DNA of 64,000 bases from Acanthochromis polyacanthus. Taxonomy: Eukaryota > Chordata > Actinopteri > Pomacentridae. The stretch is from the NCBI RefSeq assembly GCF_021347895.1, contig NC_067121.1, positions 18,363,962-18,427,961 of the forward strand, given 5' to 3'. Positions 48,463 through 61,279 of the stretch are shown one piece after another. Positions within the stretch are counted from its first letter, which is position 1; each line of letters begins with the position of its first letter. Both the position numbers and the translations under genes were made by a program. Below the pieces are notes generated by a model that worked only from the letters and a program-made list of their open reading frames with translations, was not told the origin of the DNA and ran no database searches.

Positions 48463-50378
48463 CACTACTGTTCAAAACTTTGGAGTCACTTAGAAATACT
48501 GCTATTTTTGAGAGAAAAACTTTTTTTTTCAATGAAGTCAACATTAAATGAATCAGAAATACAGTCTCGACATTGTTAACATGGTAAGTGACTCTTCTAG
48601 CTGGAAACAGCTGGTTTTTAATGGAATATCTCCATAGAGGTACAGAGGAACATTTCCAGCAACCATCACTCCCGTGTTCTAATGCTACATGGTGTTAGCT
48701 AATGGTGTTGAAAGGCTAACTGATGATTAGAAAACCCTTGTTCAATTATGTTAGCACATGAATAAAAGTGTGAGTTTTCATGGAAAACATCAGAGTGCGA
48801 ATTATACAATGACAATTGGGGGGGGGGTCAACATTTTTTAGAGGCCAGGGTGAAAAGGGAACCCAGTACAGCGCAGGCGCCTGCTTAAGGTAACAGAAGT
48901 CTTGCACAATTCTTACAGCATCATGAAGGTTCAAGGTTTAACAATCTTTATTATTGTTGTTGTTTAATATAGAGAAAAGACATAAAATAAAGATATATAC
49001 AAGGAAACAAAATCATTAAATTTTAACAGGTCATTTTAAATATTTACAGAAATCTTACTTGTTTCAAAAAAATGTCTGCATTGTGTACTGTCCTCCTCCT
49101 CCTCCTCGTGTCTGCTCACTGTCCTTCTGTCCTCCGTCTGCCTGCTCACTGTCCTCTCCTCCTCCTTTCTTGCTCACAATATCTCCCTCTGCCTCCTTAA
49201 TACAACAGCACATACATGTAAAATTCACCATGCTATAATGCTCTGTATTTATAGCCTCTATAACAACCACTGAAAATACAGGCTGCATTTTCTTAACTAT
49301 GTCCTAATTTTGAACTTACTCTTTTTTTGGCACCAAAATACTGCCTGATATCTTCTCCTTTCCTCTTGGCCGTGTTGGCTCTGTAAATGAAATCTAATTT
49401 GAGTTCAATGAAGTAGTCATAAATTTGGACTAATACAACTATCACAGGCAATCAGTTAATCAGCTTTTAGTACGTTGATTTTAACAGTTCAACTAATCAG
49501 CCAGATTATAGTCCTGCATGAAATCTACTGTCATGGAGTGCCTATTATAAAAGCTAATATCAAGGCAAAAGCGTAAATATATCACCGCTCAGAAGACTAT
49601 TAAAAATAAATAATATAATTTTGTAACAGACTGACATTGGATTACATGTTGTCTATCAGTTCTGTGTTTTCCTATATTCATAAAGGTGACATACAGGCTG
49701 ACAGGCCTGTCAGTCATTGAGAGAGAACTGGAGCTAAAAGCTAAAAGTAGTGAGGACTGGTCTTCATTATTGTATGAACGTCAGCCCCCCATTTTCTAAC
49801 TGCTCATGCGCACCGGTGTAAGCTAACGTAACATTCACACCAGTTTAAGCTAGCATTAACATATTGACATTTACACATAGATACATGATAACATTCGTCT
49901 GAGACACCGGACACAATATGAATCCAAATATAATTCGTAACTCCGAAAGTGGGGTACTAAATAAAAATAAACTAGCTAGATAACTTACATCACAGTGCTC
50001 CCCAAGTCGTTGATGTCCCGAAACAGCGCAAAGCCAACTTTTTCTCCGTCTAGCTCTTTTTTTTTTTCCGCGCGCGCGCCGGGAACTAACGAGTGACAGT
50101 GAAAATGGTATGTTGGTATGGTGCATATCTGGTATGGTATGGTGTGTTTTAGCACAAGCCTCTTCCTGGCATGAATATGGAAAATACAATACACTGTAAT
50201 ATTTTTGACACTAAAAAGACAGATAAATGTTTCAACCCCCCCAATCTCCTATTTGTACCCCTTTTAGGGGGGGTCGAAGTTGTAATTGGGGGGGTCAAAC
50301 CCACCCAAACCCCCCCGTAATTCGCACTATGGAAAACATGACATTGTCTGAGTGACTCAAAACGTTTGAACGGTAGCG
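48463..50378. mobile_element. Tc1-type MITE split by a hAT
   Basis: Ends CACTACTGTTCAAAACTTTG and (inverse) CGCTACCGTTCAAACGTTTT between TA sites (48461-48462, 50379-50380). About 375 bp without the insert. Same family as 54433-54798 and 55370-55719. Confidence 0.8.
48791..50331. mobile_element. hAT element, 1.54 kb, non-autonomous
   Basis: 8-bp duplications GAAAACAT (48783-48790, 50332-50339). Ends CAGAGTGCGAATTA and (inverse) CATAGTGCGAATTA, each followed by a G-rich run (GGGGGGGTC). No transposase frame recognised; 49064-49288 (minus) is a Gly/Glu/Gln low-complexity frame. Confidence 0.85.
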
Positions 50379-50445
50379 TAAGTGGCAGTGAAACTCTCTG
50401 GGATGTGATAAGACTGCATTGTAATAAGACACCACTTATCCGGAA

Positions 50446-51175
50446 CTTTTAATACAGTCTTGAGTACTCTAAACAGAACATTTTACCACCTTTAATACCT
50501 TGATGAAAAATCCAATGCAGCTGCATAGTACTAAAACTCTCAGTCTTGTCAAATGTAGATGTTTTTTACATTCTTTTCACTGTTAAAAAAGTGAGCATCA
50601 GCTGATACACAACATTACGACCACTGACAGGTGAAGTGAATAACATCAATCATCTTGTTACAATGCAACGTTCTGCTGGGAAACCTTGAGTCCTGACATT
50701 CATGTGGATGTTTGACATGGACCGCTCACCTAAACATTGCAGTTTAAGCAACCCCCCTCGTCACATGTAAACAGCAGTGTGGAGAAGCAGAGCTACCCCA
50801 TGAAGCTCACTGAGAGGATGCCAAGAGAGTGCAAAGCAGTAATCAAAGTAAATGTAGGCTATTTTGAAGAATCTCAAATACAAAATATGTTTTGATTTAT
50901 TTCACAGTTTTTTGTTTACTACATAATTCCATACATGATTATTCATAGTTTTGATGCCTTCAGTGAGAATCTGCAACGTAAATAGTCATGAAAATAAAGA
51001 AAAAACATTAAATGAGAAGGTGTGTCCATTTTTTGACTGGCTATTTATCTATCTATCTATCTATCTAGCTATCTATCTAGCTATCTAACAGCAGGTTTCA
51101 CATCCTCCTGTCCATCTGACAAACTGTAGTCCTCCATCTGTCCAGCAGAGGTCCTCAGAGAGTCTCACCTGTCCT
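50446..51175. repeat. Second copy of the gene-B upstream block
   Basis: Homologous to 15886-16685 in the same orientation over its whole length. No peptide exon follows. A TATC microsatellite at 51046-51085 lies within. Confidence 0.85.
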
Positions 51176-51559
51176 CACCTATCCATCTCTTGCAGCTTCT
51201 CATCATTCACACCTACTAAACTTCTTTCTTTGACCATTTAGAAGCTGCTGCGTTTCACCCTTTTGCTTGCTGATTCTGCAAACATACACATCCTGAAGTT
51301 GGCACTGTGATTATGGCAGCAGGAATCATGATTATTTCTTGTGCTTTCAAGACATATTTTCGAACAAATTAGTAGTAAGGAATGTCTCAAAACAAAACAC
51401 AAACCCCTCACAGCCATCACCCTCCTCTCCAGACCCACTTCCAGCTCCTCCATGCCTCCCTGGCTGCTGGACTCTGACCAGCCTCTGCTCTGACTCTCTC
51501 TCAGGAACCAGGACTGGCTGCACTCATCAGACCAGCTCTCAGCACACACACTTTTCACA

Positions 51560-51731
51560 GCTTTCCTTCTACTTTTGATTCGGAGAAAACGATTACTAAA
51601 CGCACCTAGCACGTGTTTTTCGTCGGCTCACGGATTTTTCAGGAGCAAACGGAGTTTTTTTCGCTTTTGGGCGGCTGTGAAGGCGCACCGGAGGCCTTTA
51701 TTTCAACCAGAAGGCCAGCACACTGACACCG
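51560..51731 (+). other. myrip: Likely 5' non-coding exon of the MYRIP-like gene
   Basis: GC-richer sequence ending GACACCG followed by GTGAGG, a good donor, about 3.3 kb before the first coding exon. No TATA box is evident. The start of the exon is a guess. Confidence 0.45.
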
Positions 51732-52290
51732 GTGAGGTTTTATGATACATATATAAAAATATCCCCTTTGTATAGGTATTTGTTGTTTGCAAGCTAACAG
51801 GAAACCCGAGAAAGTCCTAGAAAAAGTGTGTATGTTTGTGTGTCACTTGAAGGAAATTTTCTGACATGAATTTGATTTAATATGATGTATGTTTGTTCTG
51901 TCTCCTGTTATTAAAATAGACATGATTGCAGTAGTTTTTACATTAGAGCTTCAGCAGGACAGTTTGATCTGCAGTCATGTTGTATTTAGTCAAACAAAAG
52001 CTTCATGTCTGAGTGAAAGAGAGATTTCCTCCTCAGGAATGCTAATGCAGAAAAGCCCAAATCCTGCTCGGTGTTAATTCCCCTCATTTACTTGTGTAAG
52101 TGGCTTGGAGGACGTCAAAATGCTGCTTGTGCACACAGTCCTGTTCTGCATAGTGTTAAAAGGAGACTGTTTGTGTGAGCTGCCAGTTTTAATGCAGATA
52201 TTACAGTTAAAGGCTGCAGAAACCAGACAGGACATTCATTCAGGAGACAATATTTAGCTAATTTATAATATGTTATGACACTCATGTCTT

Positions 52291-52742
52291 AACCCTTAGA
52301 TGCATAAGTGGGTCAAAAATGTCCCAGTGAGGTTGTTTTGTTGCTGTGTCTTTGTAATGAAAAGTTTTAATCATTTAATTTTCCAGTTATTCCACAAAAA
52401 CATGCTTTTGATGGTAAAAACGTGCCATTCTTACCATCATTCCATTTAAAATTTTAAGTTTTAAGAGAAAAAATGTCAGCAGAATGAATGTTGACATTCT
52501 TGTATTGCTGTTCCTGTGTAACATAATTCTTTTTCAATTATCAAAATGTCAAAATCTGTTATAAAGCGAAAAATAGACATATTTCAAACGTGAAATCATT
52601 CTTGTGTGGACAAAACTATGATGTAAACAACAATACAAATGATTATTCTTAATCAAAATGACAAAAAATGTCGTAAAAACACATTGATTCTTATATGAGT
52701 CATTTTTGAGTGTAGGGTCCAGTCACTTGTGCATACAAGGGA
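52291..52742. mobile_element. MITE with AACCCTTAGATGCA-type ends
   Basis: Left AACCCTTAGATGCATAAGTG, with GGGTCAAAAATG, pairs imperfectly with the inverse right end CCCTTGTATGCACAAGTGAC. About 450 bp. Lies in MYRIP intron 1. Confidence 0.5.
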
Positions 52743-52749
52743 GAAAGGA

Positions 52750-53310
52750 GGTCTCTTTGGGAGGAGGATATCGGGGGGGGGGGGACTTTCTCTGATGAGC
52801 TCTGGTCACAGATCCTGCGGCGGGTTCACACCTCCTCAGTTTGTTCTAGGCACTCTGGACTGAGGTGTTTGCTGTTATGTCTCGGGTTGTTGGCAGGAGG
52901 ATTGATCCGGATGCTATGTGTGCCTTGTTTGGGGTACCTTCTGGCCCTACATGTTTATCCCTCTCACATAGTGATTGTTTGGCTTTCCTGACTATTTTGG
53001 CCAGGAGGGTCATTTTACTTAAGTGGAAATCGCCGTCGCCTCCCTCCCATATCCACTGGCTCAGGGATGTTCTTTACTGTTTAAAGTTGGAGAAGATTAG
53101 GCTATCTTTGCGGGGCTCCTTCGATAAATTTTTGAAGTTGTGGGGACCGTTTCTGCAACTGGCTGAACAGACGGACTTCTCCTCCGTCTCAGCTTAACCC
53201 GCTCTTTCCTGCCCTCCCTCTTCTCTTCCCTGTTTCCTGGTGTGTTATTCTTTTGCTGATGTTTTTGTCTGCTTCTTGGAGGGGGGGTGGGGCAGTGAAT
53301 TCTGTTGGTC
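52750..53310 (+). pseudogene. L1/Tx1-type LINE ORF2, 3' end
   Basis: A frame ending at 53197 reads LARRVILLKWKSPSPPSHIH, HWLRDVLYCLKLEKIRLSLR and LKLWGPFL, the conserved C-terminal tail of fish L1-like ORF2. A pyrimidine-rich 3' UTR follows. The element is 5'-truncated near 52750; upstream RT is absent. Confidence 0.8.
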
Positions 53311-53486
53311 GTCAACTAAACGTCACACAGCACAAGTGCACATTCATTTTCAAACATTTTTGCCTTTGTTTCTGTAGGTGAAATAACAGATTTGTTACTT
53401 TAGATGTTCTCTTTGGAACTGCTGACAACTTTCTGTCATCTGAGCTGCAAAGAGTCAAAAAGATTGAAAAGCTAACTAGAAAAATA

Positions 53487-54426
53487 CACTGCCCCGCCAA
53501 TAAAAAAGTTGCACACTCTAATATTTCGTTAGACCACTTTTAGCTCCGAGTCCATCACAAATTTGTGGTGGCATCATTTTAAAAAAGCTTCTGCAATGTC
53601 ATAGCATTTGTTTCTGTCCAGAGTTGCATTAATTTAATTAATTAATTTAATACTGCTGCACAAAGTCTTCTCCAGCACATCCCAAAGTTTCTCAGTGGGG
53701 CTGAGGTCTGGACTCTGTGGAGGCAAATCCATGTGTGAAAATGACGTCTCATGCTCCCTGATCCACTCATTCACAATGTGAGCCCCATGAATCCTGGAAT
53801 CGTCATCTTGGAACATGTCCATGTCATCAGGGAACAAACACTCCACTGATGTAAAGACCTGGTCATTCAGTATATTCAGGTAGTCAGCTGACCTCATTCT
53901 TTGGGAACAAAACATTGCTGAACCTGACCAACCCTAGATCATAACCCTAACCCCCACCGGCTTGTAGACACTAGCTATGATGAGTGCATCACTTCATCTG
54001 CCTCTCTTCCTACTGTGATGCACCCATCACTTTGGAACAGGGTAAATCTGGACCTATCAGACCACATGACCAACCACATTTGTTCCTCAGAAATGATGGT
54101 TCACCATTATCCTTCAGTTTTAATAATGTGTTGGATTGTTCTCAACCTGATTTTAGTAGTTTCAGCAAGTTCCTTAGTAGTTTTCATGACTTGATGCAGG
54201 CCAATAATTTGACCCTTCTGAAACAAATTTACATTCTTTCCATGACCACAGGAAATGTCTTCCAACACAGTTGTTTAAGAAATTAGGAGCTACTCACTGC
54301 ATCAGCTAGGCTTAAATAAATTGCTACAGATGAAATGTATTCATAACTGCAGTAATTATTCAATGTAAGGCTCTTACCTATTTGCTTAATTATATCCAGG
54401 TGGTGATTTTTTTTGGCCAGGCAGTA
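53487..54426 (-). mobile_element. Tc1-like element, degraded
   Basis: Ends CACTGCCCCGCCAATAAAAA and (inverse) TACTGCCTGGCCAAAAAAAA at TA sites (53485-53486; 54427-54428). It encloses a transposase C-terminal frame (53915-53634, minus): [38 protein letters not shown] and [20 protein letters not shown]. The second Asp and the Glu motif are kept. The N-terminal half is missing or worn. Confidence 0.8.
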
Positions 54427-54432
54427 TATATG

Positions 54433-54798
54433 CACTACTGTTCAAAAGTCTGGGGTCACCCAGGCAATGTCATGTTTTCCATGAAAACTCACACTTTTAT
54501 TCATGTCCTAACATAATTGCACAAGGGTTTTCTAATCATCAATTAACCTTTCAACACCATTAGCTAACACAATGTAACAATAGAACAGAGGAGTTATAGT
54601 TGGTGGAAATGTTCCTCTGTACCCCTACGTAGATATTCCATTAAAAATCAGCCAATTCCAGTTAGAATAGTTATTTACCACATTAACAATGTCTAGACTG
54701 TATTTCTGATTAAATTAATGTTATTTTCATTGAAAAAATGATTTTTCTTTCAAAAATAAGAACATTTCTAAGTGACCCCAAACTTTTGCATGGGAGTG
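54433..54798. mobile_element. Tc1-type MITE
   Basis: CACTACTGTTCAAAAGTCTG at the left; AAGTGACCCCAAACTTTTGC near the right end. 366 bp, directly adjacent to the Tc1 remnant. Confidence 0.75.
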
Positions 54799-55035
54799 TT
54801 GATTGTGTTTTTAAAATTTAAGTAATAGGATAAGCTGTTTGACAACCTCAGCAGAGCATAACTTTTCAGAAATTTAGTGGAATGTAACATAAAGGACTAT
54901 AAAATCAAAATACAAGTATTTCAAATTTTTTCTAAAGTACAGTGCTATAATAAAAATACAGTATAACATACTGGATGTATATCAAGCTGCTCCAGGATCT
55001 TTTTCACTGCTGTCTTGTGTTTTTCTGTGGTTTAG

Positions 55036-55193
55036 ATGAAAACACCAAGCTGATTGGATCCTCCGAGGGACTGAGTGTCAGTGATGGGTCGGAAGCTGGA
55101 TCTGTCGGGACTAACCGACAGCGAGGCGGAGCATGTGCTGCAGGTGGTGCAGAGAGACATGAGACTCCGCAAGAAGGAGGAGGAGAGACTCAG
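55036..55193 (+). CDS. myrip: MYRIP-like gene, first coding exon
   Basis: Acceptor TCTGTGGTTTAG and donor GTGAGT bound the exon. The ATG at 55084 opens [20 protein letters not shown] and [16 protein letters not shown] (36 codons plus two bases, phase 2). This is the start of the N-terminal Rab-binding domain of MYRIP (Slac2-c, exophilin 8). In other vertebrates this protein links RAB27-bearing melanosomes and secretory granules to myosin VIIa/Va. MLPH shares the start but differs at GRKLDLSGL. The upstream ATG at 55036 gives a 5-codon uORF ending TGA at 55051-55053. The zinc-finger half of the domain and later exons are not in the window; the gene would continue past 64000. It is the only multi-exon host gene recognised outside the peptide family. 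Confidence 0.82.
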
Positions 55194-55369
55194 GTGAGTC
55201 CAGACCTCAGTGGTGAAAGAGGAGCAGGTGGCGCCTCAGACTGATTTGAGGAAGTCCCTGAACTGCAATAAATCTTTTTTTCATTGTTTTCTTATTATTC
55301 ATTACCTATTCATCGCTTCACAAAGACTCATTCCCTTATTCTTACTCATCCTCATTAGACTAAAACCTA

Positions 55370-55719
55370 CACTACAGTTTAAAACTTTGGAGTCACCCAG
55401 ACAATTTCATGTTTTCCACTAAAACTCGCACTTTTTTTCATGTGCTAACACAATTGCACTTTTCTCATCAAGTAGCCTTTTAGCACAATTAGCTAACACA
55501 ATGTAGCATTAGAACACAGGAGTGATGGGCTTCTGCACCCATTATTACCCCAGATATTCCATTAAAATCGGCCATTTCCATCTAAAATAGTCATTTACCA
55601 CATTAACAATGTCTAGACTGGATTTCTGATTCATTTAATGCTGTGTCATTGCAAAGAAACTGCTTTTCTTTCAAATATAAGGACATTTCCAAGTGACCCC
55701 AAACTTTTGAACAGTAGTG
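55370..55719. mobile_element. Tc1-type MITE
   Basis: Left CACTACAGTTTAAAACTTTG, right inverse CACTACTGTTCAAAAGTTTG, TA at 55368-55369. Same family as 48463 and 54433. An orphan right end of the family lies at 59205-59230. Confidence 0.8.
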
Positions 55720-57760
55720 TGAATGGAAGTTAAAACAATGAAAGTAGACTAAAATGAAAGCGTCATATTTAAAAGCCATGTGGACTTACAGGAGGCGTAT
55801 GCCCGTTTTGCTAGTTTGCATTCGAGACATTTGTTTAGACCTAGGTGGAGATTTCCCCTCCTGCCTCTCTGCTCTGAGGTTTGTCCTGAAAACACTGGAG
55901 AGGATGTGAAGGCCTTTCCTGTTGCACTCAGACAGCTTCCTCAAGGCCCAGTAATGTGGTAATTAGCTGGATTTTAACTGAGTCTGTGGTGCAGATCAGA
56001 GTCTGAGAGCTGCACAATAGTGGGAAATGATTAGTCTTTGCTTGTTGCTCAGAGGTTAAGAATAACACGGTTATGTCATTCCTCTGTGACTCTCGCGTTA
56101 TTCCTCATACGTTATTCACAAATCATTTACATCTTACAAGTTTATTGCTTTGCACTGTTTAAGATAAACACTTTCTGAAATTAAGAAAGCCACCCAAAAC
56201 AGAACACATGTACAGAATAAAGCTTGAGGCCTTCATATGGACATTTTTCTTCACTGGTTTGGACGTTGTTTTTGTCTCTTTGACAGTGTGAGTTCAACCC
56301 TGAAGTCACTGTTTGCAGCTTAACAGAAAATGTTGTTCCTGCCTAAAATCCAGTCCCGTCTGCTCAAAAAGCAGTTTATATAACTTGTAATAGGATCATT
56401 CCTGTTACTGTAGTGGCTGTGCACAGTCTTTAGTAAACATGTAATTTTTTGTAATATTCTACATGATTTGAAACAAATTATTTCTACATTTGCAGAATAG
56501 TTTCACAAATACACATACAGGCAATAAATGAGGTGCACATAAGGACACGCTATAACGCTTCACTTTAGCACAACACACAGTGCATCTGCAACCAATGATA
56601 TTAGCACATATTCAGGTTTAAAGGCCACCACAGATCTCTCCCCTTATTTTACCAAACCCCATAAAAGATCTAAACATCTTACGAAAGGCAGAATTTCTGC
56701 TCAGTCATTAACGTAAGAGCAAGACAAATATTCATCAAGTCAGAGGCTGGGTGTGGAAGTCACACATCACATGATTTGCTAGTAATAAACACACCAAAAT
56801 TATCTTTTTGTGTGTTGCTTCAGATATGCTGTACAGGAAGAAGATCAGTACAGTTTTGGGCATAAACACAGACCCACAACTGTAACAGGAATCTAACATG
56901 AAGAGATGTGTTGTAGCACTTTATACTGACATGTCTAAAATAATCGAAACATCACTATGAGTAGACCAGGCACCACTGCTAGACAGTCACCTGATCACAG
57001 TATTCTGAACTGAGTGCAATTATTTATTCCAATCATTTAATATGTAACAGCAGCTGGATGAACTAACAGACAGGTCCTGTTTCAGTCATTATTTTTACCT
57101 TGTTTTCCACAGTTTGAACCCTCTTGATCTGTTGATGTAAGGCACCAACTGTTTATCTTGAGGCGTTTAACTTTACTAACTGAACTGACTCGATCAACAT
57201 TTATCAAAATATTGGCTTAAGTTACAAAGTCAAACACCACGACAGTGCTGTGGGTATATTTTAATCTGAGTCTAGGGCTGCATCTATCGATTATTACGTC
57301 TGCACTGCCTGTAGATACCATGGTCTTATGATCACACTTGAACTTGTTTTATGGCTCTTATCCAGGTTGTTTTCTCCTGACTAGACTAGTGTTGTATCTA
57401 CTCTCAGATGTCTGTCGCTTTGGATAAAAGTGTCTGCTAAATGAAGTTGTAGAACTGTAACTCCATAACAGCTCGATGTGTAAATTATCAAGTTCACCGT
57501 GTGACCTCAAAATATGTGGATATGTTGGATTTTGTCACCCATCCACTGCCCCCTAGTGAATGTGGATGCATTCTGAGTCCTGACTGAATCCTCTCCATAT
57601 CACGCAGACAGACAAACAGACAAACCAACACTGATCGTCACATAGCTCCGCTGCATTTCTTGGCAGAGTAATGACGGTAAAAGTTTTACTAAGTTATTAA
57701 ATTATAAAAATAATAAAAAAGAATCTGGCCACATGTATGTTTTAGTCATTTGTTCTTATT
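55720..57760. other. MYRIP-like intron, nothing recognised
   Basis: No supported coding exon, array or complete mobile element. Short open frames lack splice-site or family support. Confidence 0.4.
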
Positions 57761-57764
57761 TTAT

Positions 57765-58145
57765 TACTTCACCAAGGAACGCTGCGGAGTTATGTGATGA
57801 TCTGTGTTGGTTTTGTCAGCAACATTACTCCAAAATGGACCGACGGATTTAGATGAAATTTTCAGGGAAGGTCAGAAATGACACAAGGACCAAGTGATAA
57901 GAGCTTTGGGAGTGACACAGCTGATAGTCTGGATCCACAATTTTTAAAAAAGATTTCTGTATTATTGCAAGATAGCGGCACAGTGTCATTGTAACTATGA
58001 CAACAAGTGAACACTACGTCAGCTGCATGCTGACGATAACATGATTGTAATCCTAATTCTGTGGACTTATCGGGACTTTAGCGTTGGAAATCACACAAAG
58101 AATGAGCAGCCTTGGCGGAGTACTGTGCTCTCTGAGTGTTTTTTT
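57765..58145. repeat. Interspersed fish repeat (CCAAGG ... CCTTGG type)
   Basis: ACTTCACCAAGGAACGCTGC at the left, GACGGATTTAGATGAAATTT inside and CCTTGGCGGAGTACTGTGCT at the right are text of a repeat frequent in fish introns. Class unknown to me. Confidence 0.5.
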
Positions 58146-59490
58146 CGTTGTGAATATTGTTGTCATTTTTGTTGTTTATTTATACTGATTCATTCTTTTT
58201 AATCTTGCCAATGCTCTGGTCAGCACTTCGGTCACTTAATCATTTCTGAGACTTTAAGGTGCTGTAGATGTCAGGCTGAAGGTATCTTTGGCTGTTAACT
58301 ATCAATAAAAACTAGTCTCAGCACTATATCCACCAAACTTACATTCAGCAAGTCAAACAAGCTGTTCTCCTTGACTCTTATAAATTGTTCCCGTTGGATG
58401 TCAGTGTAGGTTGTACACACTGAGGGTAAAAGATGTTCTCAAGCTGCCTCCTGCTGTTTAAATGCAGCCACATCATGTCTGAAGAACAATGAGTCATCTT
58501 TTTTTAAGAAACCAAAGCAGGTTCCCGTTCAAACCTTCAGACACGAGGACTGTTAACAAAGCAGCGTTTCATACAAGCACACATCAGTCGACATCATCTT
58601 ATCACCACGAAACAGACTTTCTGTGGGGATTACTGCGGCTGACACAGCTTGAGCTTCTCTTTTCTTGTTCTGTTTTTATGCCTGAAGCTAGAAAGCTGAT
58701 GTAGACGCTTGTGTGTGAGGACAGCACAGCACACAGTCTGATGTACTGTTCAAATAAGAAACATCATCACTGCTCCAGTTTGAGTGTCCAGTGTTGGATT
58801 CTGAGCTTGGGAGGTTGGTAGTATCATGAGACGCTGTTCCGTGTATAATTCTGCGTGTTGCTGCACCATCTTGCTGCGAGCGTCTCACTGGAGCATCAGG
58901 GTTATTTATATCGTCCATTGAGCTTCAGTAATGGATGTGCCATCTCTCTGTCAGACAGGCATCTGAGGAATACTGTTAAATTTTTATAGTTTAAGGGCTG
59001 CAGGTGTCTACTGCATATTAGTGCTGTTGGAATTTCCTGTTCCTGATATGTGGCTTTCCGAAAGGACGACATCCAAGTGGTGCAGGTTGTAAATTAGTTT
59101 GTCGATTTCAGAATCCCAAATGTGACTTTAATGTGCTTTTTATTTTCTGATTCTTCAGTATTTCCACATCCAATCTTTTTGGTGTAACTGTGTTAAGTTA
59201 TTTTCCTTCAAACTTTTGAACGGTAGTGTATAGAGTTTGATAATACCTCATTTGCATATTTAACACGCAATTTATAAAAACATAATACATTAAAATTATT
59301 TTTTCGGGATTAGTAATCAGTTGGGGAAGTTTCATGGTAGCATCTATTTCAACAATAATGTTCCCTTTTCACCCCTACTGTTTCCCCTTAGGCCTGCTTT
59401 TTCCATAAATCAAACACAGTCCACAGAAGTTTACTCTAAAGCCACTGCTTCAGGTAATAAATGGGTTTCTTAGAGATAAAATGTCTCAAA
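58146..59490. other. MYRIP-like intron, nothing recognised
   Basis: No gene or complete element. A Tc1-MITE right end near 59205-59230 is the only recognisable piece. Confidence 0.35.
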
Positions 59491-59494
59491 TTCT

Positions 59495-59870
59495 TTATTT
59501 GGAATAACCCCTTGAGGTGTGTCACCTCGTTTTCGAGGGGGTCCAGTTAGGCAACAGTACAGCAATATTACAACACAATACAATACAACACACAAGCACA
59601 TTCACACACAAACACAAATACAAAGGGTATTCAACCAAACTACCAAAATACAGTCTTTATCTGCAGTGACTCAGAAATGGACAAGGTAGGAAAATAACAT
59701 GAGGAGGTGATGAAATAAAAAGATCCCTCAACCACAAAAGCATTCAACCCTAAGATAAGAAGACAAAGCACGTTTGAATAGACTTAGATTAGGGAGAGAT
59801 CTAATGTGAGCAGGAAGATTGTTCCAATCAGCAGGAGCTTTGAACTTGAAGGCCTTTTACCAATAGCCTT
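59495..59870. repeat. LINE-tail-like fish repeat
   Basis: CACCTCGTTTTCGAGGGGGT and the AACTTGAAGGCCTTTT region resemble a common fish repeat thought to derive from a LINE 3' part. ACAC-rich middle. Confidence 0.35.
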
Positions 59871-59982
59871 CTTAACATGAGGAACAGAGAAGAAGAGCTG
59901 AGAGGTATGTCTTACTTGGTGTGAACACGAAAAACGAGACAAGTACTGTTTCAGATATGGTGGATAGTTTAAGTTGTAACAT

Positions 59983-60232
59983 TTATTAGGGGCTCGGGCT
60001 TCGACACGAGCCACCTCTCCTCTCCATTGCAAAAAGCAATGGGAGGAGAGGTGGCTTCGTGGCGAAGCCACGAGCACTATTGTTCTCCCTGTGGCGTTTT
60101 ATTATTATTCTCTTTTATTAGGGGCTCGGGCTTCGACACGAGCCACTCTCCTCTCCATTGCAAAGCAATGGGAGGAGAGTGGCTCGTGGCGAAGCCACGA
60201 GCCACTATTGTTCTCCTGCTGCGTTTATCTTT
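59983..60232. repeat. Multi-hairpin repeat array, first cluster (2 units)
   Basis: Two units of about 112 bp, each starting TTATTAGGGGCTCGGGCTTC. Within a unit, ACTCTCCTCTCCATTGC pairs with GCAATGGGAGGAGAGT, and GGCTCGTGGC pairs perfectly with GCCACGAGCC around GAA. The end is TTGTTCTCC followed by a TTATTA-type spacer. Confidence 0.9.
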
Positions 60233-61240
60233 TATCTTTTCTTCACGTTTCCGCCGTTTTTCGGTCGCTAACTAGTCCTAGGGCTTTGAGAAAACCAAAA
60301 CAAATTATATATCAAAACGTGCGGCTTCATCGGGAATCCCGGGCTATGTCTTTTCTAAGACATTCGTCATTTTTTCGCAGAATTATACGCAAAAAACTGC
60401 GCAAAAAGTCCCATAGAAAATGAATGGGGAGTGAAAAAAATCGGCTCAAAAAATCCACTTTTTTCCAAACGCCACTCCTTCGCCATACGTTCACCTAGAA
60501 ACTTCATTTAACCATCAAAATGCAGTGATTTTTCTTGTCTCCGCAGGAATGTAGTTTATGTATGGCTGAGATTTACAGTTTTTGATCAGTGAGTCCTCAA
60601 AAAAGTGAAAATTCTCAAATCTGCTCTGGTTAGAGTGCGGCATGTCAGTTGGTAGAGTGGGAGGAGAGGTGAAAAATCCGCCTGAAAATTTCACGATCGC
60701 ATCGCCCTCCCGACCAAACCATAAATGGTAGGGGAATGAAAATTTGGTCAGATTGTAGACAATTTTCCTGGGATTCAAATGAATCCAAGTTTGAAGACCT
60801 AGCTCTTTCTGAAGTCAAATGGCAGGCAGCAGTTTAGACCAAAGTCGCACCGTTCTCTTCCATAAGAACCAATGTAAACTGAATCATCTGCCTCATGGAA
60901 GGACAGTGTTTTTTTAAATCGCTGTAACTCTGTCATTTCTCACAATATTTTGGAAAATAATTACATTTCTGGTTAGCCCACGGGCCTTCCTCTCGCTCAC
61001 GGTCATTTCGGTTTTCCAGGCGAGCATTCACGGTTAGCCCACAATTAGCGCCAGAACGGGACATTGTGTGCTGCTGCTGAGAAGCACTTTTCTGCTGTCT
61101 GTGGCAGGCACCGTTGCTATGGGGCCCATAGCAACCGCCCTTACACACGCGCAGGCATGGTCGCACGCCACACACAGACTCATTGGAGTGCCACACCCAC
61201 CTTCACACCATACCTCCACAGGAGCTGCATTTCAGCCTGA
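60233..61240. repeat. About 1-kb unit following the hairpins (first copy)
   Basis: Starts CACGTTTCCGCCGTTTTTCG and contains GGCTTCATCGGGAATCCCGG. At least 60233-61009 is repeated at 63233-64000 with few differences. No coding support. Confidence 0.85.
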
Positions 61241-61279
61241 AAATCAGTTTAACCTCTCAGCTTCACACAGCCTTTAGAG

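Noticed and set aside
49064..50189. Minus-strand frames within the hAT as a host gene
   Set aside because: Low-complexity Gly/Glu/Arg text inside a non-autonomous element, with no splice or domain support.
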